Positions 25,561 through 32,882 of a stretch of DNA of 35,723 nt are shown here, one piece after another. Within the stretch, counting starts at the first letter, position 1. Each line of letters starts with the position of its first letter. A program made the position numbers and the translations under genes. The notes beneath the pieces are model-generated. The model was not told the DNA's origin and did no database searches. It worked only from the letters and a program-made list of their open reading frames with translations. The DNA is from CAYSQW01 sp964433135 (GTDB lineage: Bacteria > Acidobacteriota > Aminicenantia > Aminicenantales > Aminicenantaceae): positions 1 through 35,723 of the forward strand of contig CAYSQW010000037.1 in NCBI GenBank assembly GCA_964433135.1, in the 5' to 3' direction.

Positions 25561-27648
25561 ATGAAAGATTACGCCCTAGACAAAATCAGGAACATCGCCC
25601 TTATCGGACATGGGTCTTCGGGCAAGACGACGATGACTTCGGCGTTTTTGTTCGATGCGGGAGCCACGACGAGACTCACAAAGGTGGACGCGGGAAACAC
25701 GGTGACCGATTACGATCAGGACGAAATCGATCGAAAGATTTCCATCAATTCCGCAATGTGCCTGATTGAATGGAATGACCATAAAATAAACCTGATAGAT
25801 TGTCCCGGATATACGAACTTTCTTTGGGATACTCGGGCCAGTCTGAGGGCGGTCGACGGCGCCGCCGTCGTCGTTTGCGCTGTGGCCGGGGTGGAAGTCG
25901 GAACCGAGAAGGTTTGGAGCATGTTGGACGAGATGTCGCTGCCGCGTTTTTTGGTGGTTAACAAACTGGATCGCGAAAATTCGGATTATGAAAGAACCAT
26001 CGAATCCATACAGCAGTTCTTCGGTCGTCAAGCCGTTCCGGTGCAGATTCCGATCGGGAAGGAAAAAGACTTTTCCGGTGTCGTCGATCTGTTGGCTCAG
26101 AAAGCCTACCTGTTCGAGCGCGATGAGAGCGGGAAATTTAAGGAAACCGACATACCGGATGATCTGAAAGAGACCGCAAAAACCAAATTGGAAGAGCTTA
26201 CGGAGATGGTGGCGGAAAACGACGAATCACTGATGGAAAAGTATTTCGAAAACGGCGCGCTGTCACATGAAGAACTGTTAAGCGGATTGAAGAAAAGCAT
26301 CCTCGCTCAGCAGCTTTATCCCGTTTTCGTATCATCCGCGGCTTTGAATATAGGAATGCAGCCAATTTTGGATGGAATATTGAATTTTCTGCCTTCTCCC
26401 GAAGAAAGAGGCGAGATCGCGGGCGAAGAAGGAACGGTGATCCCTTCCGTCGACGGTAAATTTTCGGCGTTTGTCTTCAAAACCATATCCGATCCTTACA
26501 CCGGGCGGATCTCTTTAATGAGAATATTTTCAGGTAAGATCAATCCTGATTCCGCCGTATACAACCAGTCCAAGGAGGGAAACGAAAAGCTGAGCGGATT
26601 GTTCTATCTGCAGGGAAAAGAACAGGTGGCCGCCGGTCAGGCCAAAGCCGGAGATCTGGTCGCCACCGCAAAGCTCAAGAACACCTCCACGGGAGATACG
26701 CTGACGATCAAAGGGGAAAACATCCTTTTCCCGAGCATCCGCTTTCCGGAACCCTCCATCTCATTCGCCATAGAGCCGAAAACACGAGCGGATGAAGATC
26801 GCATCTCGCAGGCCGTACACCGAATCACTGAAGAAGACCCGACTGCGCGCATCGAACGGGATCCCGAGACCAGCGAACTGATCATATCGGGAAATGGGCA
26901 GTTGCACGTCGAGATCATTACCGACCGGCTGAAAAAACGATTCAACGTGGATGTCGATCTAAAACCTCCGAAAATATCCTATAAGGAAACCATCAAGGGA
27001 AAAGCGGATGTCCAGGGTAAATATAAGAAGCAGACCGGCGGCAGAGGACAATACGGCGACGTTAAGATAAAAATGGAGCCTCTTTCGCGCGGTAAGGACT
27101 TCGAATTCGAAGACAAGATTTTCGGGGGCGCCATACCGCGAAATTACATCCCTTCGATCGAGAAGGGAATACAGGAAGCGAGAAAACGCGGCGTGCTCGC
27201 GGGATATCCGACAGTCGATTTTAAAGTCATCCTCTACGATGGCTCCTATCATGACGTGGATTCATCCGATATCGCCTTCAAGGTCGCGGCTTCCATGGCG
27301 TTCAAGAAGGCCGTAAAAGCCGCCAAACCGACCATCCTGGAACCCATCATGAGCGTTGAGATCTATACGCCCGAAGCCCACATGGGAGATATCATGGGTA
27401 ATCTGAACGGGCGACGTGGAAAAGTGCAGGGAATGGAACAAAAAGGAAACATGCGCATCATCAAAGCTATGGTCCCGATGTCGGAAATGCTTGATTTCGA
27501 GCCGACTCTGACATCGATTACGGGCGGCCGCGGTTCCTATCTCATGGAGAATTCCCACATGGAGGAAGTTCCCGCGCATCTGCACAAGAATATCATCGAT
27601 GATTCGATTAAAGAGGGGAGGATACGGGCGACCGAAGAAGACGCCTGA
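25561..27648 (+). CDS. EF-G-like translational GTPase (FusA2 type)
   Basis: A 695-residue GTPase with the full EF-G domain order: G domain, domain II, then III-V ending in the EF-G C-terminal fold (EAHMGDIMGNLNGRRG). The P-loop is GHGSSGKT (16-23), G4 is NKLD (134-137). It differs from canonical EF-G at key points: switch I has DRKISI (57-62) instead of ERGITI, and G3 is DCPGYTNF (80-87) instead of DTPGHVDF, so the catalytic His is Tyr. These traits mark the second EF-G class known from several phyla, whose role is uncertain (possibly stress, recycling or tetracycline-protection-like functions). The ATG at 25561 is chosen over a TTG at 25555 because GGAGG lies seven bases upstream. It is monocistronic, followed by the repeat region. 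Confidence 0.9.
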   Translation: MKDYALDKIRNIALIGHGSSGKTTMTSAFLFDAGATTRLTKVDAGNTVTDYDQDEIDRKISINSAMCLIEWNDHKINLIDCPGYTNFLWDTRASLRAVDGAAVVVCAVAGVEVGTEKVWSMLDEMSLPRFLVVNKLDRENSDYERTIESIQQFFGRQAVPVQIPIGKEKDFSGVVDLLAQKAYLFERDESGKFKETDIPDDLKETAKTKLEELTEMVAENDESLMEKYFENGALSHEELLSGLKKSILAQQLYPVFVSSAALNIGMQPILDGILNFLPSPEERGEIAGEEGTVIPSVDGKFSAFVFKTISDPYTGRISLMRIFSGKINPDSAVYNQSKEGNEKLSGLFYLQGKEQVAAGQAKAGDLVATAKLKNTSTGDTLTIKGENILFPSIRFPEPSISFAIEPKTRADEDRISQAVHRITEEDPTARIERDPETSELIISGNGQLHVEIITDRLKKRFNVDVDLKPPKISYKETIKGKADVQGKYKKQTGGRGQYGDVKIKMEPLSRGKDFEFEDKIFGGAIPRNYIPSIEKGIQEARKRGVLAGYPTVDFKVILYDGSYHDVDSSDIAFKVAASMAFKKAVKAAKPTILEPIMSVEIYTPEAHMGDIMGNLNGRRGKVQGMEQKGNMRIIKAMVPMSEMLDFEPTLTSITGGRGSYLMENSHMEEVPAHLHKNIIDDSIKEGRIRATEEDA

Positions 27649-27663
27649 TATCTGGATCCTCCA

Positions 27664-27718
27664 TAAAGAATGTCGATACGGATTTACAAAAAAAATTCAA
27701 ATTAATCGACATTCTTTA
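27664..27718. repeat. 14-bp perfect inverted repeat preceding the first structured module
   Basis: TAAAGAATGTCGAT (27664-27677) and ATCGACATTCTTTA (27705-27718) are perfectly complementary around a 27-base A-rich loop. It lies 16 bases after the EF-G paralogue stop and immediately before module 1. It occupies the same place as the GGCTGATGA inverted repeats before modules 2 and 3 although its stem sequence is different. Confidence 0.75.
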
Positions 27719-27723
27719 CCAAA

Positions 27724-27826
27724 GGCGAGCCGATCTCACGGCATCGACTTCGTTGCGGCCCGATCGACGTAGAGAGCTACGCCTCACGAGCTGCTTCCTC
27801 ATCGCTACCATAACCTCGACTCGTGG
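27724..27826. repeat. Structured repeat module, copy 1
   Basis: First of three related units of about 105 nt, beginning GGCGAGCC. Hairpin 1 occupies 27737-27761 around the shared loop TCGACTTCGT. Hairpin 2 is CGTAG-AGAG-CTACG at 27768-27781. Then follow CCTCACGAGCTGCTTCCT and a segment ending CTCGTGG. Compared with copies 2 and 3 the stems keep pairing while their bases change. No reading frame of note runs through it. Confidence 0.75.
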
Positions 27827-27843
27827 AGAATCCAGTTGGCTGA

Positions 27844-27915
27844 ATTAGCCATGGAAATGGCTGATGAATTAGAAAGAAAATCTCGATTGGAATAAAATCA
27901 TATTTATCATCAGCC
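27844..27915. repeat. Inverted-repeat element preceding the second structured module
   Basis: GGCTGATGA (27859-27867) pairs with TCATCAGCC (27907-27915) around a 39-base A/T-rich loop. Positions 27844-27867 are identical over 24 nt to 12366-12389 at the end of the nitroreductase gene. Confidence 0.75.
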
Positions 27916-27929
27916 CTTTATACCCTTCG

Positions 27930-28033
27930 GGCGAGCCAACCTCACCACGTCAACGTCGTCGTGATCCGATCGACGTACCTCGGTACGCCTCACGAATCAC
28001 ATCCTTGTCGCCACGGCAATCTTGGCCCGTGGC
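27930..28033. repeat. Structured repeat module, copy 2
   Basis: Begins GGCGAGCC like copy 1. Hairpin 1 is at 27943-27967, with two mismatches. Hairpin 2 is CGTAC-CTCG-GTACG (27974-27987), identical to copy 3. A third hairpin is perfect here: GCCACGG (28010-28016) with CCGTGGC (28027-28033). The conserved CGATCGACGTA precedes hairpin 2 in all three copies. Confidence 0.75.
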
Positions 28034-28102
28034 TAATCCAGCCTGCTTGCCAAGCCCTTTGGTGGTGCCTTTTCCTTAATAGCAGGGTGGGACGGAAGGA
28101 GC

Positions 28103-28284
28103 GGCGGTGTGAGATCGTCGTTTAGACGCGATTTTAAACGCCATGAATATCGGATATTTCTCGGCGCTTCCGTAACTCCCCCCGTTCGTGGGTCAGACAT
28201 ACTCAGCGGCTGCTTCCGCAGCTTCCCTCGTCTAATCCGATATTCAGGCTAAATCGCGTATGGCACTCCTCATCTCACACCGCC
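28103..28284. repeat. 182-nt imperfect inverted repeat (long stem-loop)
   Basis: Three perfect stem blocks are nested: GGCGGTGTGAGAT (28103-28115) with 28272-28284; ACGCGATTT (28126-28134) with 28251-28259; TGAATATCGGAT (28144-28155) with 28235-28246. That gives 34 pairs separated by internal loops. The apical region 28156-28234 carries its own hairpin GCTGC-TTCC-GCAGC (28209-28222). A diverged single copy of the left arm lies at 28596-28635. No gene is evident inside. Confidence 0.75.
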
Positions 28285-28359
28285 TTATCCTGGATTTGGT
28301 GCTTAAAGACGTCTTTTCATCGCTTTGTTTTTAACCTGAATACGAGGGAGGGGTGGGTT
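28281..28359 (+). repeat. Direct repeat unit, copy 1
   Basis: A 79-nt unit from CGCCTTATCCTGG to GAGGGAGGGGTGGGTT, closely repeated at 28465-28541; the last 40 bases are nearly identical between copies. It contains the perfect palindrome AAAGACGTCTTT (28305-28316), which is degraded in copy 2. Confidence 0.8.
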
Positions 28360-28372
28360 GGCCCTGGAAATA

Positions 28373-28427
28373 CCTTAATATGAGGGTGGATCCTATGTCT
28401 CCGCCAGATATTTGAAGGCGATGCGCA
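28373..28427 (+). repeat. 55-nt structured unit, copy 1
   Basis: Starts with the G-rich motif, then GGATCC, CTATGTCTC, and a small hairpin CGCC...GGCG around GATATTTGAA. A second copy runs into the window end at 35669-35723 with paired substitutions (GGATCC to GGGCCC; CGCC/GGCG to AGTC/GGCT). Confidence 0.7.
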
Positions 28428-28464
28428 CGGTTTTTACCCTAATGTCAGGGTGGGCGGGTTGGCC

Positions 28465-28541
28465 CGCCTTATCCTGGGCTGGTGCTGAAAGACGACTGTT
28501 CATCGCTTTGTTTTAACCTGAATACGAGGGAGGGGTGGGTT
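28465..28541 (+). repeat. Direct repeat unit, copy 2
   Basis: A 77-nt second copy of the unit at 28281-28359. It is preceded by a perfect hairpin GGCGGG-TTGG-CCCGCC (28453-28468) that overlaps its first bases. Confidence 0.8.
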
Positions 28542-28595
28542 AATATACATGAATACTGGGGTGGGCGGGTCGGCGGTGGTCGGGTCGGGAGGAAC

Positions 28596-28635
28596 GGCGG
28601 TATGAGATCGTCGCTTAGATGGGATATTTAATGCC
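28596..28635 (+). repeat. Diverged copy of the long stem-loop's left arm
   Basis: GGCGGTATGAGATCGTCG and the bases after it parallel 28103-28142, and similar GGAAGGAGC/GGGAGGAAC sequence precedes both. No matching right arm follows here, so this copy cannot form the long stem. Confidence 0.6.
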
Positions 28636-28710
28636 GTAAAAGCAGGAGTTGCAACGGGAAAACCGGTGGGAAAGATTCACAGAAGAGTGTTTACGCGGAA
28701 AATATGGATA

Positions 28711-28745
28711 AAAAAAAGGCCCGGTGATTTTGCCGGGCCTTTTTT
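28711..28745. terminator. Bidirectional intrinsic terminator after sucD
   Basis: GGCCCGG (28718-28724) and CCGGGCC (28733-28739) form a seven-pair G/C stem with an eight-base loop, flanked by an A run on the left and a T run on the right, so it can work on both strands. It ends the minus-strand sucC-sucD unit, 30 bases beyond the sucD stop, and would also stop reading out of the repeat region. Confidence 0.85.
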
Positions 28746-28774
28746 ACTGAGATTCTACCGTAACGTTCCGTTCT

Positions 28775-29644
28775 TCAGGAAAGAGCCTCCTTGATCTTGA
28801 TTCCCATTTCAGAGGGGCTCTTGGCAACCAATACTCCGGCATGTTCCAACGCGGCCATCTTCTCCTTGGCGGTCCCTTTGCCTCCGGCTATGATAGCTCC
28901 GGCATGGCCCATGCGCCGGCCGGGAGGAGCCGTCTGACCGGCAATAAATGCCACCACCGGCTTGGGGAATTCGGTTTTGATGAATTCGGCGGCCTCTTCT
29001 TCGGCGCTGCCCCCGATTTCTCCGATCAGCACGACGGCATCGGTATCCGGATCCGCTTTGAAAAGTTTAAGCAGGTCGATGTATTTGAGGCCGACGATGG
29101 GATCTCCTCCGATACCGATCGCGGTCGATTGTCCGTAGCCCTGAAGAGAAACCTGTTGAACGGCTTCATAAGTGAGGGTTCCGGAACGGGAAATGATTCC
29201 GATCGAACCGGGAGTGTGGATATGACCGGGCATGATACCTATCTTGCATTTCCCTGGAGAAATAACGCCCGGCGTATTGGGGCCGATAAGGCGGCATGAT
29301 TTGGAAGAGAGAAACTGTTTCACTTTGATCATATCGAACGTGGGAAGTCCCTCTGTGATGCAGACGACAAGTTCCACTCCGGCTTCGGCTGCTTCCATGA
29401 TCGCATCGGCGGCGAAAAAAGGCGGAACGAAAACGGCCGCGGCATTAGCGCCTTCCATGCGGACAGCTTCTTCTACGGTGTTGAAAACCGGGATGTTGAG
29501 GTGAGACTGGCCTCCTTTGCCGGGAGTAACGCCCGCGACGACATTGGATCCGTATTCCTGCATCTTACCGGTGTGGAAGGTTCCTTCCGATCCCGTGATC
29601 CCCTGAACGACGACTCTGGTTTTTCCATCTATAAGAATACTCAT
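28775..29644 (-). CDS. sucD: Succinyl-CoA synthetase (ADP-forming) alpha subunit
   Basis: A 289-residue alpha subunit of succinate-CoA ligase, which makes ATP or GTP from succinyl-CoA in the TCA cycle. The CoA-binding Rossmann part shows GITGSEGTFHTGKMQEYGS and GVTPGKGG; IGPNTPGVISPGKCKIGIMP and SRSGTLTYEAV follow. The phosphorylated active-site His is H247 in GRRMGHAGAII. Its ATG lies 12 bases after the sucC stop with AAGGAG upstream, so the two subunits are translated together. Confidence 0.97.
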   Translation of the reverse strand: MSILIDGKTRVVVQGITGSEGTFHTGKMQEYGSNVVAGVTPGKGGQSHLNIPVFNTVEEAVRMEGANAAAVFVPPFFAADAIMEAAEAGVELVVCITEGLPTFDMIKVKQFLSSKSCRLIGPNTPGVISPGKCKIGIMPGHIHTPGSIGIISRSGTLTYEAVQQVSLQGYGQSTAIGIGGDPIVGLKYIDLLKLFKADPDTDAVVLIGEIGGSAEEEAAEFIKTEFPKPVVAFIAGQTAPPGRRMGHAGAIIAGGKGTAKEKMAALEHAGVLVAKSPSEMGIKIKEALS

Positions 29645-29656
29645 GATCTCATCTCC

Positions 29657-30817
<1,161 letters not shown>

Positions 30818-31007
30818 ATTGCCGTTCCTTTGTCGGATTTATCCCCGCAGGAATAGAAAGAACAGACGTCCCAGGCGAAATCCTTTTAAGAAAAAGAAAT
30901 CCGCCTGATAAGACGATTCAATCTATCCAATACTCAGGATGTTTGAGAAATCGATGAACCGCCCTATCTTTTTCGGTTCCGACTTCTATCTCTGCGTGTG
31001 GAATACC

Positions 31008-31559
31008 CTATTTTTTATACTCTTTTTTTCCCTCTTCGTACAGGTCTCCGCCATGCATGTCGTTGATGACGATGCAGGGGAATTCATTTACATTGATGCG
31101 GCGAATGGCTTCCGGTCCCAATTCCGGATAGGCGATCACTTCCGCCCCTTCAATGCTTTTTGATATAAGAGCGCCCGCCCCTCCGACGGCCGCGAGATAA
31201 ACGCCTTTGTAGGTCTTTAATGATTCCCTGACTTCATCGCTGCGAGATCCCTTGCCGATAGTGCCCTTGAGGCCTAATTTGTACAGTGTTGGAGCGAATG
31301 AGTCCATGCGGTAACTGGTGGTGGGACCCGCCGACCCGATGGGTTTGCCGGGACGGGCGGGCGTAGGGCCAACATAATAGATTAGTTGGCCCTTAACGTC
31401 TATGGGTAAATCCTTTCCCTCGTTGACGAGCTCGATTAATTTTTTATGGGCAGAATCGCGACCGGTATAGAGGGTCCCCGTGATGAAGACACGGTCTCCG
31501 GCCCGCAGTTTCTCGATGGTTTCGTCATTTACCGGTGTCGTGATGTGATGGTCTGCCAT
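31008..31559 (-). CDS. Class I fumarate hydratase, beta subunit (two-subunit type)
   Basis: A 183-residue protein matching the C-terminal (beta) half of iron-sulfur class I fumarase and tartrate dehydratase: RAGDRVFITGTLYTGRD, IYYVGPTPARPG, the SAGPTTSYRMDSFAPTLY block and FPCIVINDMHG. Length is normal for a separate beta subunit. It would need an alpha subunit of about 280 residues carrying the [4Fe-4S] cysteines; none is in the window, although alpha usually lies immediately upstream, where mdh is found instead. It starts six bases after the mdh stop, without its own clear ribosome site, so translation is probably coupled to mdh. Confidence 0.88.
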   Translation of the reverse strand: MADHHITTPVNDETIEKLRAGDRVFITGTLYTGRDSAHKKLIELVNEGKDLPIDVKGQLIYYVGPTPARPGKPIGSAGPTTSYRMDSFAPTLYKLGLKGTIGKGSRSDEVRESLKTYKGVYLAAVGGAGALISKSIEGAEVIAYPELGPEAIRRINVNEFPCIVINDMHGGDLYEEGKKEYKK

Positions 31560-31565
31560 GGCGAT

Positions 31566-32492
31566 TTACAGGTCCAGGGTGTCGATAACGCTGCGAACAG
31601 CGGCTTCTGACTGTTTGATCTTTTCCTGCTCTTCTTCGTTCATTTCGAATTTGATGACTTCTTCAACACCGTTGGCGCCCAATTTGACAGGGGCTCCGAA
31701 GTAGATTCCGTTGACGCCGTATTCGCCTTCCAGATAAGCCGCACAAGGAAGAATCTTTCTCTTGTCTTTGAGAATGGATTCAACCATCTCCGTAACCGCT
31801 AATGCGGGGGAGTAGTACGCGCTGCCGGTTTTCAGATATTTGACGATTTCGCCGCCGCCCTTTCGGGTTCTCTGCACGATGGCGTCAATGGTATCATCGT
31901 CGAGGAAATTGGTGACCGGTATGCCCGAAATCGTGGTGTAACGGACAAAAGGAACCATGGTGTCTCCGTGTCCGCCCAAAACCAGAGCCTGGATGCTTTC
32001 GACGGAAACATTGGCGGCTTCTGCCAGGAAGCTTCTGTAGCGGGTTGTGTCCAGAATGCCGGCCATGCCAACCACGCGGTTTTTGGGGAAACCACTGACT
32101 TTAAAAGCGGTGTAAACCATGGAATCGAGGGGATTGGAAACGATGATCAGGATCGCGTTCGGGGAATATTTCACGACGTTTTCGGTGACTTCCTTGACGA
32201 TTCTGAAATTGGTTCCAACCAATTCGTCCCTGCTCATCCCGGGTTTACGGGGAATTCCGGCCGTGATGACGACGATGTCCGAATCAGCGGTATCGGCATA
32301 GGAATTGGAACCTTTGATCTTGCAGTCGTATTTACCGACCGGGCCGCCCTCGTTCATGTCGAGACCTTTTCCGATGGGCATGTCTTCGACGATGTCCAGC
32401 AGAATGACGTCTGCGAGTTCCTGTTCGGCGATTTTGAATGCGGCGATTTCGCCGACATGCCCCGCACCAATGACTGAAACTTTCTTTCTCAT
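31566..32492 (-). CDS. mdh: Malate dehydrogenase (LDH-like type)
   Basis: A 308-residue NAD-dependent malate dehydrogenase of the lactate-dehydrogenase-like group. GAGHVG (9-14) and Asp33 bind NAD. The substrate loop AGIPRKPGMSRDEL carries R82 and R88, and the catalytic pair is D148 (AGILDTTRYRSF) and H175 (LGGHGDTMVP). Arg82 in the mobile loop favours oxaloacetate/malate over pyruvate/lactate. It has a strong ribosome site, AGGAGG, and is first in the minus-strand TCA block. Confidence 0.95.
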   Translation of the reverse strand: MRKKVSVIGAGHVGEIAAFKIAEQELADVILLDIVEDMPIGKGLDMNEGGPVGKYDCKIKGSNSYADTADSDIVVITAGIPRKPGMSRDELVGTNFRIVKEVTENVVKYSPNAILIIVSNPLDSMVYTAFKVSGFPKNRVVGMAGILDTTRYRSFLAEAANVSVESIQALVLGGHGDTMVPFVRYTTISGIPVTNFLDDDTIDAIVQRTRKGGGEIVKYLKTGSAYYSPALAVTEMVESILKDKRKILPCAAYLEGEYGVNGIYFGAPVKLGANGVEEVIKFEMNEEEQEKIKQSEAAVRSVIDTLDL

Positions 32493-32585
32493 TTATTCCT
32501 CCTGTCAAATTGGGCGGCCGGTTTTTGCTGATACGGACGCCCTACAATAAATTTCTCCATCGGATGTAAATGAATTGTAAAAGGC

Positions 32586-32614
32586 ATAGTATAATTTTTT
32601 AATCGCAAAATCAA
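32586..32614 (-). promoter_or_regulatory. Candidate promoter of the mdh operon
   Basis: Minus strand: TTGATT (32609-32614), exactly 17 bases, TACTAT (32586-32591), about 95 bases before the mdh start. The rest of the mdh-acnB gap (about 32643-32780) shows nothing I recognise. Confidence 0.55.
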
Positions 32615-32794
32615 CCGGACCAATGATAATTTTCCCCAAAAAATGCATTGTCCGGCACGCTGAGATCGAAGCAGCGGTGCTTGGCGAAAAGATGCGTTGA
32701 AAAAAACACACGAAACCAGGGAAAAGAACTCGGAACGGAAACGAGTCATGCATTCAGAAAAGTGTATAAAGAATGGTTTTCCGTCAAGAGCGGA

Positions 32795-32823
32795 TTGAAC
32801 TTTTTAAGGGGGTATTATATCAT
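32795..32823 (+). promoter_or_regulatory. Candidate promoter of acnB
   Basis: TTGAAC (32795-32800), 17 bases, TATCAT (32818-32823). The predicted start near 32830 leaves a leader of about 50 bases before the ATG at 32883. It is divergent from the mdh promoter in the same intergenic region. Confidence 0.5.
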
Positions 32824-32882
32824 ATTGCGTCAAAGCTTGTTTCATGCTTGATATATACATCGATGGATTGGGAGAAAAGACC

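Larger units (their letters stand above)
28074..28565 (+). repeat. Six dispersed copies of an 18-nt G-rich motif
   Basis: The approximate consensus CCTTAATANNAGGGNGGG occurs at 28074-28091, 28335-28352, 28373-28389, 28438-28454 (one T fewer), 28517-28534 and, less exactly, 28548-28565; a seventh lies at 35669-35686. Several can form small CCT/AGG hairpins, for example ACCCT-AATGTC-AGGGT. The motif also ends several of the longer repeats here, so it may be a boundary element. Confidence 0.65.

Noticed and set aside
27724..28033. tRNA or tmRNA fragment, or integron attC sites, as the identity of the structured modules
   Set aside because: No cloverleaf, no CCA end or T-loop consensus, and no GTTRRRY-type boxes or integrase gene.
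28074..28565. Possible CRISPR array
   Set aside because: The repeated motif is short, unevenly spaced and imperfect, the intervening sequences are themselves repeats of each other, and no cas gene is present.
28517..28595. G-quadruplex from runs such as GGGGTGGGCGGG
   Set aside because: Three G runs are close together but the fourth needs a loop of about 12 bases; the motif periodicity explains the G richness better.
27649..28774. Degraded coding sequence or insertion sequence in the 1.1 kb gap
   Set aside because: No frame of useful length on either strand, no transposase motif, and the content is explained by hairpins and repeats.
32844..32882. Thirteen-codon N-terminal extension of acnB from the ATG at 32844
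   Set aside because: There is no ribosome site before it, and the AcnB family begins at the MLDDY position, which has GGGAG at proper spacing.
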